A stretch of 7,912 nucleotides of DNA from Actinomycetes bacterium. Lineage in GTDB: Bacteria; Actinomycetota; Humimicrobiia; Humimicrobiales; Humimicrobiaceae. Of this stretch, positions 6,487 through 7,912 are shown piece after piece; position 1 is the first letter of the stretch, and the number at the start of each line of letters is the position of its first letter. Made by a program: the position numbers and the translations under genes. The stretch is taken from NCBI GenBank assembly GCA_030609215.1, contig JAUWCR010000056.1:1-7912 (forward strand), read 5' to 3'. The notes beneath the pieces are model-generated. The model was given only the letters and a program-made list of their open reading frames with translations, searched no databases and was not told the origin of the DNA.

Positions 6487-7257
6487 CTATGGATACCTGT
6501 AATGGCCAATAATTTTTTCCTTTCCTAACATATCCTCCTCACAAGTACAGCCAGGATCAATATAGTTGTAAATTACTTTAGGAGCTCCATCCCTTGTTGT
6601 AACATCAGATAAAATTCCAACATTGTCACTATAACTATCACCATCCATATCAAAAAATACTATATCCCCTGGAAGCCACTGGTTTAAATTATCAATATCT
6701 GCAGGATTAAAAATAGTTATGATAACCTGTGAATTCCTTTTAAAAAAAATCTCCAAATTCTGTATTCTTCTATAATCTATATTAGAATCTGTTACTGTTT
6801 GGTTCCATATTTCCTTCAGTGGATACTTGCTAAAATTATTAGCTATATCACTGTCTACTAAATCTCTTATACTGAAACCTGCATCTTTAAATGCTCTGGC
6901 TATTATATCGGTACACAGAGCTAAGTTTTCTGGTGGATCCCCGCCGTCATAATAATTTGGCTCATCTGCTCCTTCTAAAAAAATATTTTTAGCCCCAATT
7001 TCAAGCTGCCTTTTTGCCCCCATCAAAATATCCTTTTGATCATTTATCCCATCATTGTCCATATCGCCGGTGATACCAACATTGTCTAAATCTACTACCC
7101 TGAATCTTGGAAGATCATTTTCAAGAGCAGTAGGAGGTTCATACTCTTTTTTAAAAGAAAAATGACTTATGCTTATCACAACTGCAAGTATTATCGTTAG
7201 TATTATAATGATTATAATGAAATGTTTTATATTAAATCTCTTCTTATAAGCTTCCAT
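6487..7257 (-). CDS. Membrane-anchored DUF1287 (YijF-like) protein with EF-hand-like loops
   Basis: DUF1287 proteins are of unknown function and look like cysteine-peptidase/amidase-fold (NlpC/P60-like) proteins acting outside the membrane. Residues 12-31 form one hydrophobic anchor after a basic start, so the remainder should face outward. An EF-hand/dockerin-like loop, DMDNDGINDQKD (65-76), leads into GAKRQ. The DUF1287 core follows: YYDGGDPPENLALCTD with the presumed nucleophile Cys115, DSNIDYRRIQNL (157-168), LPGDIVFFD (195-203) and the terminal GHYRY (251-255). Relatives usually have HIGIVSD and then IHN or IHH. Here these are DNVGILSD (Asn212) and IYN (Tyr230), and the first lies in a second Asp-rich loop, DMDGDSYSD. 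Both customary histidines are missing. The start is fixed by an adjacent upstream stop, though no Shine-Dalgarno site is visible. The gene lies 19 bases after the upstream gene's stop, suggesting co-transcription. Confidence 0.82.
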   Translation of the reverse strand: MEAYKKRFNIKHFIIIIIILTIILAVVISISHFSFKKEYEPPTALENDLPRFRVVDLDNVGITGDMDNDGINDQKDILMGAKRQLEIGAKNIFLEGADEPNYYDGGDPPENLALCTDIIARAFKDAGFSIRDLVDSDIANNFSKYPLKEIWNQTVTDSNIDYRRIQNLEIFFKRNSQVIITIFNPADIDNLNQWLPGDIVFFDMDGDSYSDNVGILSDVTTRDGAPKVIYNYIDPGCTCEEDMLGKEKIIGHYRYP

Positions 7258-7276
7258 AATTTATATTTATATAAAT

Positions 7277-7912
7277 TTAATCTGACAAATTAAAATCAGT
7301 TATTTGGAAGTTTAAAAATCCTATATCTATATTCAATATCTCAAGTAATCCTATTATTCCTGAAAATACTATAAACAGAGTAAAAAATGTGATATAGATA
7401 TAATAAAATCTAGGGAAAGTAATGCGGCTTTCATTTCTACCAGTATAGCTTTTATCCTCGCTTAAATATTTGCCCTGGTTGCTTTTAAACAATAAAATAA
7501 TGATCCTTAACATATTAACTGCCAAAAATATAAAAGCAACTGCTATTGAAATTAAAATAAATATATTAGCCAGGTCTAATTTTATAACTTTGCTGCCAGC
7601 TGCGTGTGAAACAAATGGCTCTAAATAATAAAATCTACTCAAAAACCCTATTGTTCCCATAAATCCAAATAAAGATAAAATAATAATGAATATATTCACT
7701 CCAAAATATATATTAATTCTAGCAAAACCTCTTATATTACTTAAGGAATCATTATTAAACTTTTTTTCCAAAGTGATCATAACGCTGTAAACTGGTAAAA
7801 AACTAAGCAATAGTAAAATCAAATTCATTGTATTTAACCAATCAACTCTATCCCTGCCAATAAGACCTGTTGAGCACATAGCATAATTTAATAATATAAG
7901 ACCGATAAAAAC
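7277..7912 (-). CDS. Multi-helix membrane protein, possible NuoN/MrpD-like antiporter subunit (5' end outside window)
   Basis: The frame stays open to the window edge. The 11 codons before the ATG at 7879 encode VFIGLILLNYA, the end of a hydrophobic helix, so that ATG is probably internal and the gene continues outside. Numbering from the edge, 212 residues contain a partial helix at about 1-13 and helices near 29-48, 67-91, 114-142 and 168-193, then a short polar tail. The stretch DSLSNIRGFARIN, then LSLFGFMGTIGFLSRFYYL, then a long helix ending in MLRIIILLF, resembles the C-terminal region of NuoN/MrpD proton-antiporter subunits. Those show D-x-(I/L)-x-x-L-R-G-L, then LSLAGIP-x-x-GF-x-x-KF. 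The family proline is absent and the Lys appears as Arg. The match is by pattern only; a different polytopic membrane protein is possible. Confidence 0.5.
   Translation of the reverse strand, partial: VFIGLILLNYAMCSTGLIGRDRVDWLNTMNLILLLLSFLPVYSVMITLEKKFNNDSLSNIRGFARINIYFGVNIFIIILSLFGFMGTIGFLSRFYYLEPFVSHAAGSKVIKLDLANIFILISIAVAFIFLAVNMLRIIILLFKSNQGKYLSEDKSYTGRNESRITFPRFYYIYITFFTLFIVFSGIIGLLEILNIDIGFLNFQITDFNLSD

Noticed and set aside
1..7912. CRISPR array, tRNA or rRNA gene, insertion sequence or defence island
   Set aside because: No spaced direct repeats, cloverleaf-like segments, transposase motifs or terminal inverted repeats were found on reading both strands.

Overview
This is an AT-rich window with short intergenic gaps. 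It reads like a low-GC anaerobic bacterium, most likely a Gram-positive-type (Clostridia-like or related) lineage. The evidence is a secreted coiled-coil protein ending in a 3D domain, an anchored DUF1287 protein and a methyltransferase-type corrinoid protein. None of these fixes the taxonomy, so the assignment is an inference.

Layout. Bases 1-3533 (+) carry a riboflavin biosynthesis operon in the order ribD (5' end outside the window), ribE, ribBA, ribH. Spacing is tight: a 26-base gap, a 17-base overlap and an 18-base gap. A strong hairpin at 3541-3572 follows ribH, but its U-tract lies on the minus-strand side, so it best serves the facing gene. That gene, at 3652-4284 (-), encodes a two-domain corrinoid (B12-binding) protein with a good sigma-A-type promoter. 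A 361-base AT-rich divergent intergenic region (4285-4645) separates it from a plus-strand gene (4646-5281). This gene encodes a divergent member of the uracil-DNA glycosylase family 4/5 fold that keeps four cluster-type cysteines but has altered catalytic motifs. Convergent with it, 13 bases away, is a minus-strand group: the 3D-domain coiled-coil protein (5295-6311), a membrane-anchored DUF1287 protein (6487-7257), and a multi-helix membrane protein running off the right edge (7277-7912). The last resembles the C-terminal part of NuoN/MrpD-type antiporter subunits.

Function. The rib genes together cover the path from GTP and ribulose 5-phosphate to riboflavin, except that the separate phosphatase step is not encoded here. 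The DHBP synthase half of RibBA has lost residues that are almost invariant in active enzymes, while the GTP cyclohydrolase II half looks intact. The pathway may therefore need another source of DHBP. The minus-strand group on the right is cell-envelope related. No CRISPR array, tRNA, rRNA, insertion sequence or recognisable defence system was seen. The observations most worth following are the altered active sites in RibBA, in the glycosylase-fold protein and in the DUF1287 protein.
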